The notes beneath the pieces are model-generated. The model was not told the origin of the DNA and ran no database searches. It saw nothing but the letters and a program-made list of their open reading frames with translations. Below, piece by piece: positions 1-6,596 of a stretch of DNA of 9,676 nucleotides. Both the position numbers and the translations under genes were made by a program. How positions within the stretch are numbered: the first letter of the stretch is position 1; each line of letters begins with the position of its first letter. This DNA is from Xanthobacteraceae bacterium (lineage in GTDB: Bacteria > Pseudomonadota > Alphaproteobacteria > Rhizobiales > Xanthobacteraceae), in the NCBI GenBank assembly GCA_030043175.1, contig JASHYD010001456.1, positions 1 through 9,676 on the forward strand, written 5' to 3'.

Positions 1-68
1 CAGCCGCCGCCGCCGCGCTGACCGCGCCGGTGCAGTCGGGGCGCATTCGCTGGCTTCGGTCCACGTGA
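1..68 (+). other. possible 3' tail of an upstream gene, product unknown
   Basis: Two frames entering from the left edge stop before the terminator at 131-153. One reads a short Ala-rich tail (AAAAALTAPVQSGRIRWLRST, stop at 66-68); the other reads QPPPPR with a stop at 19-21. Ala/Pro-rich C-termini like these are common in alphaproteobacteria. In related genomes the endolytic transglycosylase gene mltG often lies just before yicC, so one of the two may be the end of MltG. The piece is too short to prove this or to choose the frame. Confidence 0.25.
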
Positions 69-130
69 ACGGGTTGGAATGTCGTGACAAGCGCAAACAG
101 TGGATTCGTGCCGCGGTGAAAGATCATGCG

Positions 131-153
131 GGGCGAACCTGGTCGCCCTTTTT
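131..153 (+). terminator. factor-independent terminator of the upstream gene
   Basis: A perfect 6-bp GC-rich stem (GGGCGA 131-136 with TCGCCC 143-148) closes a 6-base loop and is followed at once by five T residues (149-153). It sits about 60 bases after the later of the two possible upstream stop codons and 186 bases before yicC. It therefore probably separates the upstream gene from the yicC-gmk unit. Confidence 0.6.
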
Positions 154-215
154 CCCGGCGGATAAACATGGTTAAGAGTTGGCTGCCGGCGGGCGGCCAT
201 TTGGGATCGTCCACC

Positions 216-257
216 TGCAGGGGACGTTGCAAGGACGCCGCCTTCTGCGCCCCTGCA
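216..257 (+). repeat. long inverted repeat / hairpin upstream of yicC
   Basis: The 8-bp arms TGCAGGGG (216-223) and CCCCTGCA (250-257) are exact reverse complements. Inside them a smaller stem can form (GCAAGG with CCTTCTGC, one interior bulge). There is no T run after it, so it is not a normal terminator. It lies between the terminator at 131-153 and the possible promoter at 268-296. It would be transcribed only from a promoter further upstream; otherwise it may be a protein-binding site. Confidence 0.4.
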
Positions 258-267
258 ACCGTGCAGC

Positions 268-296
268 TTGAGGCGCGCCGTCGCCATCGCTAAGTT
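268..296 (+). promoter_or_regulatory. possible sigma-70 promoter for yicC-gmk
   Basis: TTGAGG (268-273) and TAAGTT (291-296) are separated by exactly 17 bases. The -35 matches 4 of 6 consensus positions and is preceded by C, giving CTTGAG, close to the CTTGAC common in alphaproteobacteria. The -10 matches only 3 of 6. A start near 303 would give a leader of about 36 bases before the yicC ATG. It fits the downstream side of the terminator at 131-153 but is not strong by itself. Confidence 0.35.
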
Positions 297-338
297 CTAA
301 AGCGATTCCGTTTGTTCCGAGAACCGAAAGTGTTTCGC

Positions 339-1226
339 ATGGCGCTGTCGAGCATGACGGGATTTGCCCGCGGCCACGGGGAATCCCGTGGATATGCATG
401 GTCATGGGAAATCAAATCCGTCAATGCCAAGGGTCTCGACCTGCGCCTGCGACTGCCGTCCGGCTGGGACGCCATAGAGTCGCCGGTGCGGGCGAAAGCC
501 GGCGAGTTGCTCACACGCGGCACCATCTACGCCACGCTTAGCGTCGAGTGTCATGGCAAGTCGCCGGTGGTGCGCCTCAACGAGGATGTGCTCAACGCCG
601 TACTCGGCACGGTTAAGTCGCTGTCCGGTCGCATCGATGCGGATCGTCCGCGCCTCGATGGCATTCTCGCCGTCAAGGGTGTGATCGAGGTGGTCGATGC
701 CGAGCAAGGCGAGGACGAGCGGCGTACGGTGGAGTCCGATGTCGTGTCGGGTTTCGGCGTGGTACTCGCGAGCCTGATCGAGAACCGGCGGCGTGAGGGT
801 GATGCGCTCGGGCGCATCCTTTGCGGGCGTCTCGGTGAGATTGCGGTCTTGATTGATCGCGCGGAGGCTGCCGCTGCGCGCCGGCCAGAGGCCGTCAAGC
901 AACGCATCGCCGATCAGGTCGCGGCTCTCTTGGAAGCGTCGGACCGTTTCGATGCTGACCGCCTGCACCAGGAAGCGGTTCTGATCGCTGCCAAAGCGGA
1001 CGTGCGGGAGGAACTCGATCGTCTCGCGGCCCATGTGGAGCAGGCGCAAATGACAGTGACGAAAGGCGGAGCGGTCGGTCGACGGCTCGATTTCTTGTCA
1101 CAGGAATTCAACCGCGAAACCAACACGCTTTGCGCAAAGTCGAACGATCTCGAACTCACCAATATCGGGCTCGAGCTGAAAGGGGTAGTCGAGCAGTTCC
1201 GTGAGCAGGTCCAGAACCTGGAATGA
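339..1226 (+). CDS. yicC: YicC family endoribonuclease
   Basis: The 295-residue protein starts MALSSMTGFARG, the signature opening of the YicC/YloC family. An in-frame TTG at 312 would add nine residues before this conserved start and is unlikely. The N-terminal YicC domain shows the conserved E-I-K-S-V-N-x-K block (residues 24-31). The C-terminal DUF1732 domain ends with GRRLDFLSQEFNRE, TLCAKSNDLELT and a last helix VVEQFREQVQN, all typical. Length is normal (about 290). Family members studied in Escherichia coli and Bacillus subtilis form metal-dependent oligomeric endoribonucleases acting on small RNAs and mRNAs; that role is carried over here by homology. The gene precedes gmk on the same strand with a gap of 57 bases, a common pairing in Hyphomicrobiales that suggests co-transcription. 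The ribosome-binding site is weak (GAAAG at 326-330). Nothing looks damaged. Confidence 0.93.
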   Translation: MALSSMTGFARGHGESRGYAWSWEIKSVNAKGLDLRLRLPSGWDAIESPVRAKAGELLTRGTIYATLSVECHGKSPVVRLNEDVLNAVLGTVKSLSGRIDADRPRLDGILAVKGVIEVVDAEQGEDERRTVESDVVSGFGVVLASLIENRRREGDALGRILCGRLGEIAVLIDRAEAAAARRPEAVKQRIADQVAALLEASDRFDADRLHQEAVLIAAKADVREELDRLAAHVEQAQMTVTKGGAVGRRLDFLSQEFNRETNTLCAKSNDLELTNIGLELKGVVEQFREQVQNLE

Positions 1227-1283
1227 CCAGGAGTTCAGTCATCACGATTCGGAGCAAAGCCTATACCGGATTACTGACTTCTG

Positions 1284-2006
1284 ATGCCTGACATGGGACA
1301 CAATTTGCCTGACCAGGAGACGCAGCATCGGCACGGGGGTGAAAGGGTGCGACGGCGCGGTCTCATGCTCGTCTTGTCATCGCCGTCGGGAGCGGGCAAG
1401 ACAACGCTGTCGCGGATGCTGCTGGAACGCGATTCCACAATCGAGTTGTCGATCTCGGTGACGACGCGCAAGCCGCGGCCGGTCGAGATGGAGGGCCGGG
1501 ACTATCACTTCATTGATGCAAGGACCTTCGACGCCATGGTGGCGCGCGGCGACCTTCTTGAATGGGCCGAGGTGTTCGGGAGCCGGTATGGCACGCCACG
1601 TCAACCGGTCGAGCGCGCCCTGGCAATGGGGCGTGACGTGCTGTTCGACATCGACTGGCAAGGCACGCAGCAACTGCGTGAAAAGGGTCGCGGCGACCTG
1701 GTGAGCGTCTTCATGCTGCCGCCGTCGATTCCGGATCTTGAAGCGCGCCTGCGCCACCGGGCCCAGGACACCGACAACGTTATCCGTGTCCGCATGTCGA
1801 AAGCCGCCAATGAGATGAGCCATTGGGCGGAATACGACTACGTGGTGATCAATCGCGATGTGTCGCGCGCCTTCGATGACCTGTGCGCGATTCTCGCCGC
1901 CGAGCGCCTCAAGCGCGAGCGTCAGACCGGGCTCTCGGCCTTTGTCCGGGCGCTGCAGGCTGACCTCGCGCATCCGAGCGAAAGTTCCGGCTTCGCCGAT
2001 GATTGA
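1284..2006 (+). CDS. gmk: guanylate kinase
   Basis: Gmk transfers a phosphate from ATP to GMP, giving GDP, in the cytoplasm; it is essential for the GTP/dGTP and ppGpp pools. Numbered from the ATG at 1284 (240 residues), the P-loop is SPSGAGKTT (33-41). The GMP-binding block is SVTTRKPRPVEMEGRDYHF (58-76), with the expected S58, R62, R65, E70 and Y74. E93 and Y102 lie in LLEWAEVFGSRYGT (91-104). D122 and D124 lie in the FDIDWQG strand (121-127), and a lid with HRAQD and R-V-R-M-S-K-A follows. The protein is longer than the usual 205-220 residues. The first 25 residues are polar and unconserved, so the true start could be the ATG at 1293 or a GTG at 1347 that has GGGGG seven bases before it. 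It follows yicC by 57 bases and probably shares its transcript. No terminator is evident after the stop. Confidence 0.96.
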   Translation: MPDMGHNLPDQETQHRHGGERVRRRGLMLVLSSPSGAGKTTLSRMLLERDSTIELSISVTTRKPRPVEMEGRDYHFIDARTFDAMVARGDLLEWAEVFGSRYGTPRQPVERALAMGRDVLFDIDWQGTQQLREKGRGDLVSVFMLPPSIPDLEARLRHRAQDTDNVIRVRMSKAANEMSHWAEYDYVVINRDVSRAFDDLCAILAAERLKRERQTGLSAFVRALQADLAHPSESSGFADD

Positions 2007-2101
2007 GACATTTAGCAAGTCAAATCACCGCGCCAAGCGACAATCTGTTTGAGATGATGAGGGGGCTCCCTTAGGTGCGTCGCTCGCTTTGATCGCCCAC
2101 C

Positions 2102-2188
2102 GGCGGCGAGCTCGCGGGCAATCGCCGTTGTCGCAACAGGGGTCTTCTTGCCATCGGCAATGAGCCGACGGCAGCGGGCGCACAGCCG
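2102..2188 (-). pseudogene. decayed fragment of an IS110-type transposase (C-terminal part)
   Basis: On the - strand this stretch reads RLCARCRRLIADGKKTPVATTAIARELAA. This is close to a pattern near the C-terminus of IS110/IS116/IS902-type transposases: RLCARYRRLxxxGKKxxVVTTAIARELAA, normally followed by F-x-W-A-I. Here the match stops right after ELAA, and the frame goes on with unrelated Arg-rich sequence to a stop at 2012-2014. Upstream in the same frame the similarity also fades. No start, no N-terminal RuvC-like DEDD domain and no flanking repeats are visible. I read it as a relic of an old insertion, cut at both ends. The family is recognised from memory, not from an alignment. Confidence 0.5.
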
Positions 2189-2644
2189 GTGAGAAATATG
2201 GCTTTGTTGCCTGTTTATGCTGGTGATGAGCCGTGCGGCGCGCGCGTTTCGAGCGTGACCCGCAAGGGGCCCGCGCACACAACTGGACCTGAGCGCTTGG
2301 GACGACTTCGCGGCGTCCGTGATCTATGACACCACCGACCTATCGTTCCCGCACACCCGCCGCCGGCCATGGCCGCTGAAGGGCGCATGCGACCCGGGCG
2401 GGCACGGTCTCCAGGATCGCGATCCCGCACCACGGACCCAGAGGCGTTGCGGGATGGTCGGATGGTCGAGCGCCCGATAGTTGGCGAAAATTGTGCCCTC
2501 GCGCGATTACGGGCACCTCATCGAGCGCAGGTTATCCCTGGACAGCTTGCGCGCCCGCCGCACGAGGTGATGGCGGGAGTGGCCCACGAAGCGACATTTT
2601 CACCGACAGGATTGGAATCCGCCCGCGCCGCAATTTGCAAGCTT
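2189..2644. other. gene-poor stretch, nothing supported
   Basis: All six frames hold only short open frames (up to about 150 codons and mutually overlapping), with Arg/Pro-rich translations and no recognisable domain, plausible ribosome-binding site or clear hairpin. One frame, near 2295-2350, reads WDDFAASVIYDTTDLSFP and looks slightly protein-like, but I cannot assign it. With the transposase relic beside it, this is probably decayed mobile or accessory DNA. Confidence 0.4.
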
Positions 2645-2662
2645 GTGTGATCTACATCACAC
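2645..2662. promoter_or_regulatory. CRP-type binding site
   Basis: The sequence GTGTGATCTACATCACAC has 7-base arms that are exact reverse complements around CTAC. It contains TGTGA-N6-TCACA, the full core consensus of the cAMP receptor protein, and differs from the best symmetric core TGTGATCTAGATCACA at one central base. FNR/FixK boxes need TTGAT...ATCAA; here the second position of that box is G paired with C in each half, which favours the CRP class. Its centre (2653.5) is 41.5 bases before position 2695, where a start fits the -10 at 2685-2690. The gene ahead is the substrate-binding protein at 2738. Confidence 0.65.
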
Positions 2663-2684
2663 TCTTTGCGTCGAGCAATTGTGG

Positions 2685-2690
2685 TAATCT
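2685..2690 (+). promoter_or_regulatory. -10 element of the CRP-type promoter
   Basis: TAATCT lies where a class II activated promoter should have its -10, given the palindrome at 2645-2662. Transcription would begin near 2695-2697 and leave a leader of about 41-43 bases. There is no good -35 at 17 bases; the nearest, TTGCGT at 2666-2671, is only 13 bases away. That is expected when an activator overlaps and replaces the -35 contact. Confidence 0.45.
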
Positions 2691-2737
2691 TGGAAGGGTG
2701 CGGGCTTTCGCCGATCGGACGCGGCGGAGATTTGCTG

Positions 2738-3727
2738 ATGATCAGACGACGCGAATTCATCGGGGGGCTCGCCGGCGCGGCTGTTTGGCCGGTGGCGGCA
2801 CGCGCGCAGCTGCCCGACCGGATGCGGCGGGTCGGGTGTCTGTACACATTTGCGGAAAACGACCCGATCGTGCAGGCGCGCGTGGCTGTCTTTCGGGAAG
2901 GGCTCGCACAGCTCGGATGGACGGGGCGCAACGTTCGAATTGAGGAACGGTTTGCTGAGGGCGATGCCGATCAAATGCAGGCATACGCGGCCGAATTGGT
3001 TGGTTCGGCTCCGGATGTCATTGTCGCCAGCTCCACCCCCGTCCTTGCGGCGCTAAATCAGGCGACCCGCACTATTCCGATCGTTTTCTCGCTCGTCAGC
3101 GATCCAGCCGGGCAGAGTTTCGTCGCCAGCTTGGGGCGTCCGGGCGGCAACATCACGGGCTTTTCGTTCATCGACTTCCCGATGCTCGGGAAATGGCTGG
3201 AAATGCTTAAGGAGGTTGCCCCGGGCGTCAAGCGCACGACGCTCGTGTTCAACCCGCAGACAGCGCCGTATTACCCCGCCTTTCTGCGCGATTTCAAATC
3301 GGCCCCGGCAACGCTCGCCGCCGAGCTTTCTGCAACGCCGGTGCGTGACGAGGCGGAGATCGAGGCGGCCGTGTTGGCATTTGCGCGCGAGCCCGGCGGC
3401 GGCCTGATCGTCGCACCGGATCCATTCATGACCGCACATCGCGAAATGGTGATCGCGCTAGCTGAGCGCCAGCGACTCCCTGCCCTCTATGGCGCTCGGC
3501 ATTTCGTCAGGGATGGCGGGCTGATCTCATATGGGCCGGACACACTCGATATCGTCCGTCGCTCGGCTTCATATGTCGATCGCGTCTTGAGGGGCGAACG
3601 GCCTGGCGAGTTGCCGGTGCAAGCGCCAACCAAGTATGAGTTGCTGATCAATCTAAAGACCGCGAAGGCGCTCGGCCTCACGGTGCCGGTGACCCTGCGC
3701 GTGCGCGCCGATCGGGTGATTGAATAG
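2738..3727 (+). CDS. ABC-type substrate-binding protein (PF04392 family), first of a tandem pair
   Basis: A 329-residue exported protein. It starts MIRRREFIGGLAGAAVWPVAARAQ: a twin-arginine-like n-region, a short hydrophobic stretch (about 8-20) and a cleavage site after AARA (20-23). The mature part shows family blocks: FREGLAQLGW (52-61), DVIVASSTPVLAAL (93-106), IPIVFSLVSDP (113-123), SLGRPGGNITGF (131-142), a Tyr-containing GLISYGPD (261-268) and a final TKYELLINLKTAKALGLTVP (298-317). These are periplasmic binding proteins of an amino-acid/branched-substrate type; the ligand cannot be read from the sequence. The start at 2738 has GGCGGAGA just before it. An in-frame TTG at 2666 lies upstream of the inferred transcription start and would bury the signal peptide. 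No permease or ATPase gene lies nearby, so this is an orphan that must share a transporter or do another job. A CRP-type site lies 76 bases before the ATG. Confidence 0.9.
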   Translation: MIRRREFIGGLAGAAVWPVAARAQLPDRMRRVGCLYTFAENDPIVQARVAVFREGLAQLGWTGRNVRIEERFAEGDADQMQAYAAELVGSAPDVIVASSTPVLAALNQATRTIPIVFSLVSDPAGQSFVASLGRPGGNITGFSFIDFPMLGKWLEMLKEVAPGVKRTTLVFNPQTAPYYPAFLRDFKSAPATLAAELSATPVRDEAEIEAAVLAFAREPGGGLIVAPDPFMTAHREMVIALAERQRLPALYGARHFVRDGGLISYGPDTLDIVRRSASYVDRVLRGERPGELPVQAPTKYELLINLKTAKALGLTVPVTLRVRADRVIE

Positions 3728-3872
3728 CCCTTTTGCCGAACACGTCTTGCGACACGTGACGCACGCCATTGGCGACGCCAGATCGAACCTTCGGCGGTAG
3801 CGAGGCACTGCTTGCCTTTGCGGAGCCCCAGGCATTTGGCGCGTCTTCGTCCGGGTCCCGCTTTTCTTCCTT

Positions 3873-3899
3873 TTGCATGCGACCAGACCGCGCTAGGCT
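3873..3899 (+). promoter_or_regulatory. possible promoter of the second binding-protein gene
   Basis: TTGCAT (3873-3878) and TAGGCT (3894-3899) are 15 bases apart, shorter than the ideal 17. They lie 22 bases before the ATG at 3921, which would leave only a short leader. The 193-base gap after the first binding-protein gene makes a separate promoter plausible, but the match is weak. Confidence 0.25.
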
Positions 3900-3920
3900 G
3901 CCCTGGTGGGAGGCATGCTG

Positions 3921-4901
3921 ATGCGGCGGCGCGAGTTCATCGCTGGGATTGGAGGCGCGGCGGCGTGGACGTTTCGTGCGCGGGCACAGCAGCCGCTGCC
4001 GACAGTAGCATTCGTCACTGCCAGATCGGAGCATAACTCACGCTACGCAGTGGATGCGTTCCGCAAGGGCCTCGCCGAAACTGGAAACGTCGAAGACCGA
4101 AATGTAACGGTCAAGTACCACTGGCTGGAGGGCGAATTCGAGCGGTTGCCGGCAGTGATGGCCGATCTGGTCCGCCGTCCAGTGGCGATCATCGCAACGA
4201 TCAACAATACCCTCATTGCGACCACGGCGAAAGGCGCGACAGCAACGATCCCGATCGTCTTCAGCGTCGGCGCTGACCCTGTCAAGAGTGGTCTTGTCGC
4301 GAGCTTCGCTCGGCCGGGCGGCAATGCTACCGGCATCAATTATTTCGCCCTGGAGGTGTTAGCAAAGCGGCTGGAGCTCCTGCATGCGCTGGCGCCTAAG
4401 CCCACTCGCGTGGCGATTCTTGTTAATCAAGCCAATGGTCCGAGTGCGAAAGTTACAGTGCGGACCGTTGAGGACGCTGCCCGCTCGATTGGACTACGGA
4501 CGCGGGTTCTCACAGCAAGCACGAGCCACGAGATCGACGCGGCATTTGCGAGCCTTGCGGATGAACGCGCGGACAACGTCCTCTTTGTCGCTCCCGACGG
4601 GTTTTTCCAAAGCCACAGCGAGCAACTTGTCGCCCTGACTGCGCGTGACAAGATTCCTGCAGCCTATCCGGATGGTACCACCGTGCAAGCCGGAGGGCTG
4701 ATGAGCTACGGAACCGACGGGGTGGACATGTATCGTCACGTCGGCGTCTACACCGGTAACATCCTCAACGGTGCCAAGCCGGCCGACCTGCCGGTCCAAC
4801 AATCGACCAAGTTCGAATTCGTCATCAACCGCAAGACCGCCGAGGCGCTCGGGCTGGAGATTCCTGTGGTGCTGAGGGTGTCCGCCGATCTGATTGACTG
4901 A
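3921..4901 (+). CDS. ABC-type substrate-binding protein (PF04392 family), second of a tandem pair
   Basis: 326 residues, same family as the protein ending at 3727 but clearly diverged. The signal is MRRREFIAGIGGAAAWTFRARAQQ, with RRR at 2-4 and probable cleavage near ARA-Q. Family blocks are AFRKGLAETGNVEDRNV (46-62), IATINNTLIA (91-100), TIPIVFSVGADPVKSGLVAS (109-128), FARPGGNATGINYF (129-142), GGLMSYGTDGVDMYRHVGVY and the terminal STKFEFVINRKTAEALGLEI. The ATG at 3921 is preceded by GGGAGG (3908-3913); GTG 3906 and ATG 3915 are in frame but would spoil that spacing and the standard MRRREF opening. Again no permease or ATPase accompanies it. The pair may be an ancient duplication or two separate acquisitions; their low similarity outside the family blocks favours the latter or an old event. 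Ligand unknown. Confidence 0.9.
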   Translation: MRRREFIAGIGGAAAWTFRARAQQPLPTVAFVTARSEHNSRYAVDAFRKGLAETGNVEDRNVTVKYHWLEGEFERLPAVMADLVRRPVAIIATINNTLIATTAKGATATIPIVFSVGADPVKSGLVASFARPGGNATGINYFALEVLAKRLELLHALAPKPTRVAILVNQANGPSAKVTVRTVEDAARSIGLRTRVLTASTSHEIDAAFASLADERADNVLFVAPDGFFQSHSEQLVALTARDKIPAAYPDGTTVQAGGLMSYGTDGVDMYRHVGVYTGNILNGAKPADLPVQQSTKFEFVINRKTAEALGLEIPVVLRVSADLID

Positions 4902-5142
4902 CAAGCGTTGCAGCCCTCGATTACCCCTATCAACGGCCGGCTTACGCTCTATGGGGCCTTGAAAGAGGCAGCAGCTCAACTCCCGGCTCCAAGTGTCTCG
5001 CTTTCAATCGTGAGCACGAAAGCTAACGGCTTGTACACCTTGCCATGTTCGTGGTCATTCTACTGATGGTGGGGAAGATGCGGATATCGGCTCGTGCCGG
5101 ACACGCGCAAGGGCGAAGCTCGTGTGAAATAATCCTGAACAC
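4902..5142. other. intergenic region after the binding-protein genes, nothing supported
   Basis: No clear terminator, tRNA or conserved ORF is seen. A 35-codon frame (5045-5152) opens with ATG but has no ribosome-binding site and no recognisable content. The right end becomes AT-rich next to the 3' end of the integrase gene. Confidence 0.4.
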
Positions 5143-5173
5143 TAAACATTAAATCGGCGAGGCGTAAACATTA
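5143..5173. repeat. short direct repeat at the 3' end of the integrase gene
   Basis: TAAACATTA occurs at 5143-5151 and again at 5165-5173, a spacing of 22 bases (about two helical turns) in a locally AT-rich patch. The second copy overlaps the integrase stop codon (complement of TTA at 5171-5173). Such a pair could be an arm-type integrase site or the edge of an attachment site, but nine bases is short and chance is possible. Confidence 0.3.
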
Positions 5174-6511
5174 TCTCTTTTGACATTCACTACATGCACA
5201 GCCTCCATGTATCGCAACAACGTTCCCGCAGTCGTCGGCTGCTGCGCTCAACAATCCGCTGATATGCGCGCTGACTGCCTCGAACGCCTCAACGCGGGCC
5301 AGCCACGCTTGATCCTCGCTGTAACGCGCGATCAGATCGGCGCGCTGATGGCCGATTGACATCTCGCTGACGTCCTCGGGAATGCCAAGTTTGGACATCG
5401 TGGTGCGCACGGTGCGGCGCAGGTCGTGCAGTCTGACGTCGACGCCGCTGTAACGCCGCAGCGCCCCCACCAGATTGGTCCACCCGCTGAGCCGGCCTCC
5501 CGTGCGGGACGAAAAAAGGAGCGCGCCGGTGCCGCGCGGTTGCGCCGCGATCACCGTGCGCATGAGCGGCGTCAAGGGAACATCGTGGTCGGCCGCGGTT
5601 TTGGTGATGGCTTTTGGCAAATGGATGCGCTCGCCAGTGATACCGCGATTGTCAGTGGTGCGGTCGCCGGTAAGGATATGGCGGTCGCGCTCGAGTTGGG
5701 AAAGTTCGCCGCGCCGACACCCGGTCAGTAGCGCCAGTTGCACCAGACCGCCGAACGTTCCAGCGATGGGCTCGCCGCGGGCGGCGCGATCCTGCATCGC
5801 CTGCGCCGCGCGCCAGACCTTGACGACCTCGGCGTCACTCAGCGCCCAGCCCTTCTCTTCGGCGTCCCGCAGCCGCTGCGCACGCGTCCGGCTCGGCGTG
5901 CGCAGGCCCGCCATCGGATTGAACTTCGCTAGCCCCTCCGAGACCGCCCATTCGCAGAAGCTGCGCGAGAACCTCCGCAGATCAGCGGCCGCCCCGCGCT
6001 TGCCGAGCCTGATCAACTCGTTGATGGTGCCAACAATGTCAGTGCGGGACAACGTGGCGACGTCGACCGCCATGTGAGCCTTCAGGCCGCGCCGCAGCGC
6101 GCTCAACGCCGGCTTGATATTGACCAGCCCGCGCTCCTTTAGATGCAGCTCATAAGGTCCATCCTCGGCCAAGAGCTTGGCTAGCGTCGCGCGGTTACGC
6201 CGCCGCTCCTCCGCTCGCTGCTGTGCTGGGTCTTCGCCCTTGGCGATGTTGCCCGCGTGGATGCGCGCCGCCGCCCGCGCGTCATCCAGGCTGATTGACG
6301 GAAACGCGCCGAGCTTCAGGAGGCGCGGGTTGACGCTGCGTCCTCCGCCGCGCGGCCGATAGCGAAACACGAAGGTCTTGCTGCCGCCCGGCAGGCAACG
6401 CACGCCGAAACCGGAAACCATGGCATCCCACAGCATGAGCTGGCCGATGCCAGACGGCACCTTGGCCCTCTCGATCCGGCTTTTGGTCAGCCGTGCGCGT
6501 TTGTTCGGCAT
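5171..6511 (-). CDS. tyrosine recombinase/integrase, P4-type with arm-binding domain
   Basis: A 446-residue site-specific recombinase. The start MPNKRARLTK at 6511 has AGGAG six bases upstream; the frame stays open 42 codons further but that part is not protein-like. Residues about 5-100 form the arm DNA-binding domain (DUF4102 type: LWDAMVSGFGVRCLPGGSKTF, LGAFPSISLDDAR, GEDP). Residues about 105-205 form the SAM-like core-binding domain. The catalytic domain has every expected residue: R266 (TGCRRGEL), probable K304, H362 and R365 (LHDLRRT), H388 (GHQ) and nucleophile Y397 (ARYSED). It should therefore be active. It would insert or excise an element by strand exchange at an attachment site. 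Unusually, the tail (about 428-446) contains C428, H435, C438, C440 and C443 as CGN...HGGCACSEC. No tRNA gene, excisionase or obvious att duplicate is in the window, so the element it served is unclear. Confidence 0.92.
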   Translation of the reverse strand: MPNKRARLTKSRIERAKVPSGIGQLMLWDAMVSGFGVRCLPGGSKTFVFRYRPRGGGRSVNPRLLKLGAFPSISLDDARAAARIHAGNIAKGEDPAQQRAEERRRNRATLAKLLAEDGPYELHLKERGLVNIKPALSALRRGLKAHMAVDVATLSRTDIVGTINELIRLGKRGAAADLRRFSRSFCEWAVSEGLAKFNPMAGLRTPSRTRAQRLRDAEEKGWALSDAEVVKVWRAAQAMQDRAARGEPIAGTFGGLVQLALLTGCRRGELSQLERDRHILTGDRTTDNRGITGERIHLPKAITKTAADHDVPLTPLMRTVIAAQPRGTGALLFSSRTGGRLSGWTNLVGALRRYSGVDVRLHDLRRTVRTTMSKLGIPEDVSEMSIGHQRADLIARYSEDQAWLARVEAFEAVSAHISGLLSAAADDCGNVVAIHGGCACSECQKR

Positions 6512-6596
6512 GTTGGCTCCTGACTTGACCGGGATGCGCGGACCGCACGCGAAACGCGGAGGAAAAACTGCACTTCGCGGGGGTGGGTGTCTGTAA

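Noticed and set aside
1..174. Open frame from the left edge to a stop at 172-174
   Set aside because: It runs through the terminator hairpin at 131-153 and its translation has no protein-like character; the frames stopping earlier fit better.
402..1049. 215-codon open frame on the - strand opposite yicC
   Set aside because: It lies fully inside the conserved yicC gene, has no domain or ribosome-binding site, and is the expected antisense shadow in GC-rich DNA.
2666..2737. Longer start (TTG at 2666) for the first binding protein
   Set aside because: It would place 24 residues before a standard exported-protein signal and lies upstream of the inferred transcription start; ATG 2738 has a good ribosome-binding site.
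5045..5152. 35-codon open frame between the second binding protein and the integrase
   Set aside because: No ribosome-binding site, no recognisable sequence, and short enough to occur by chance.
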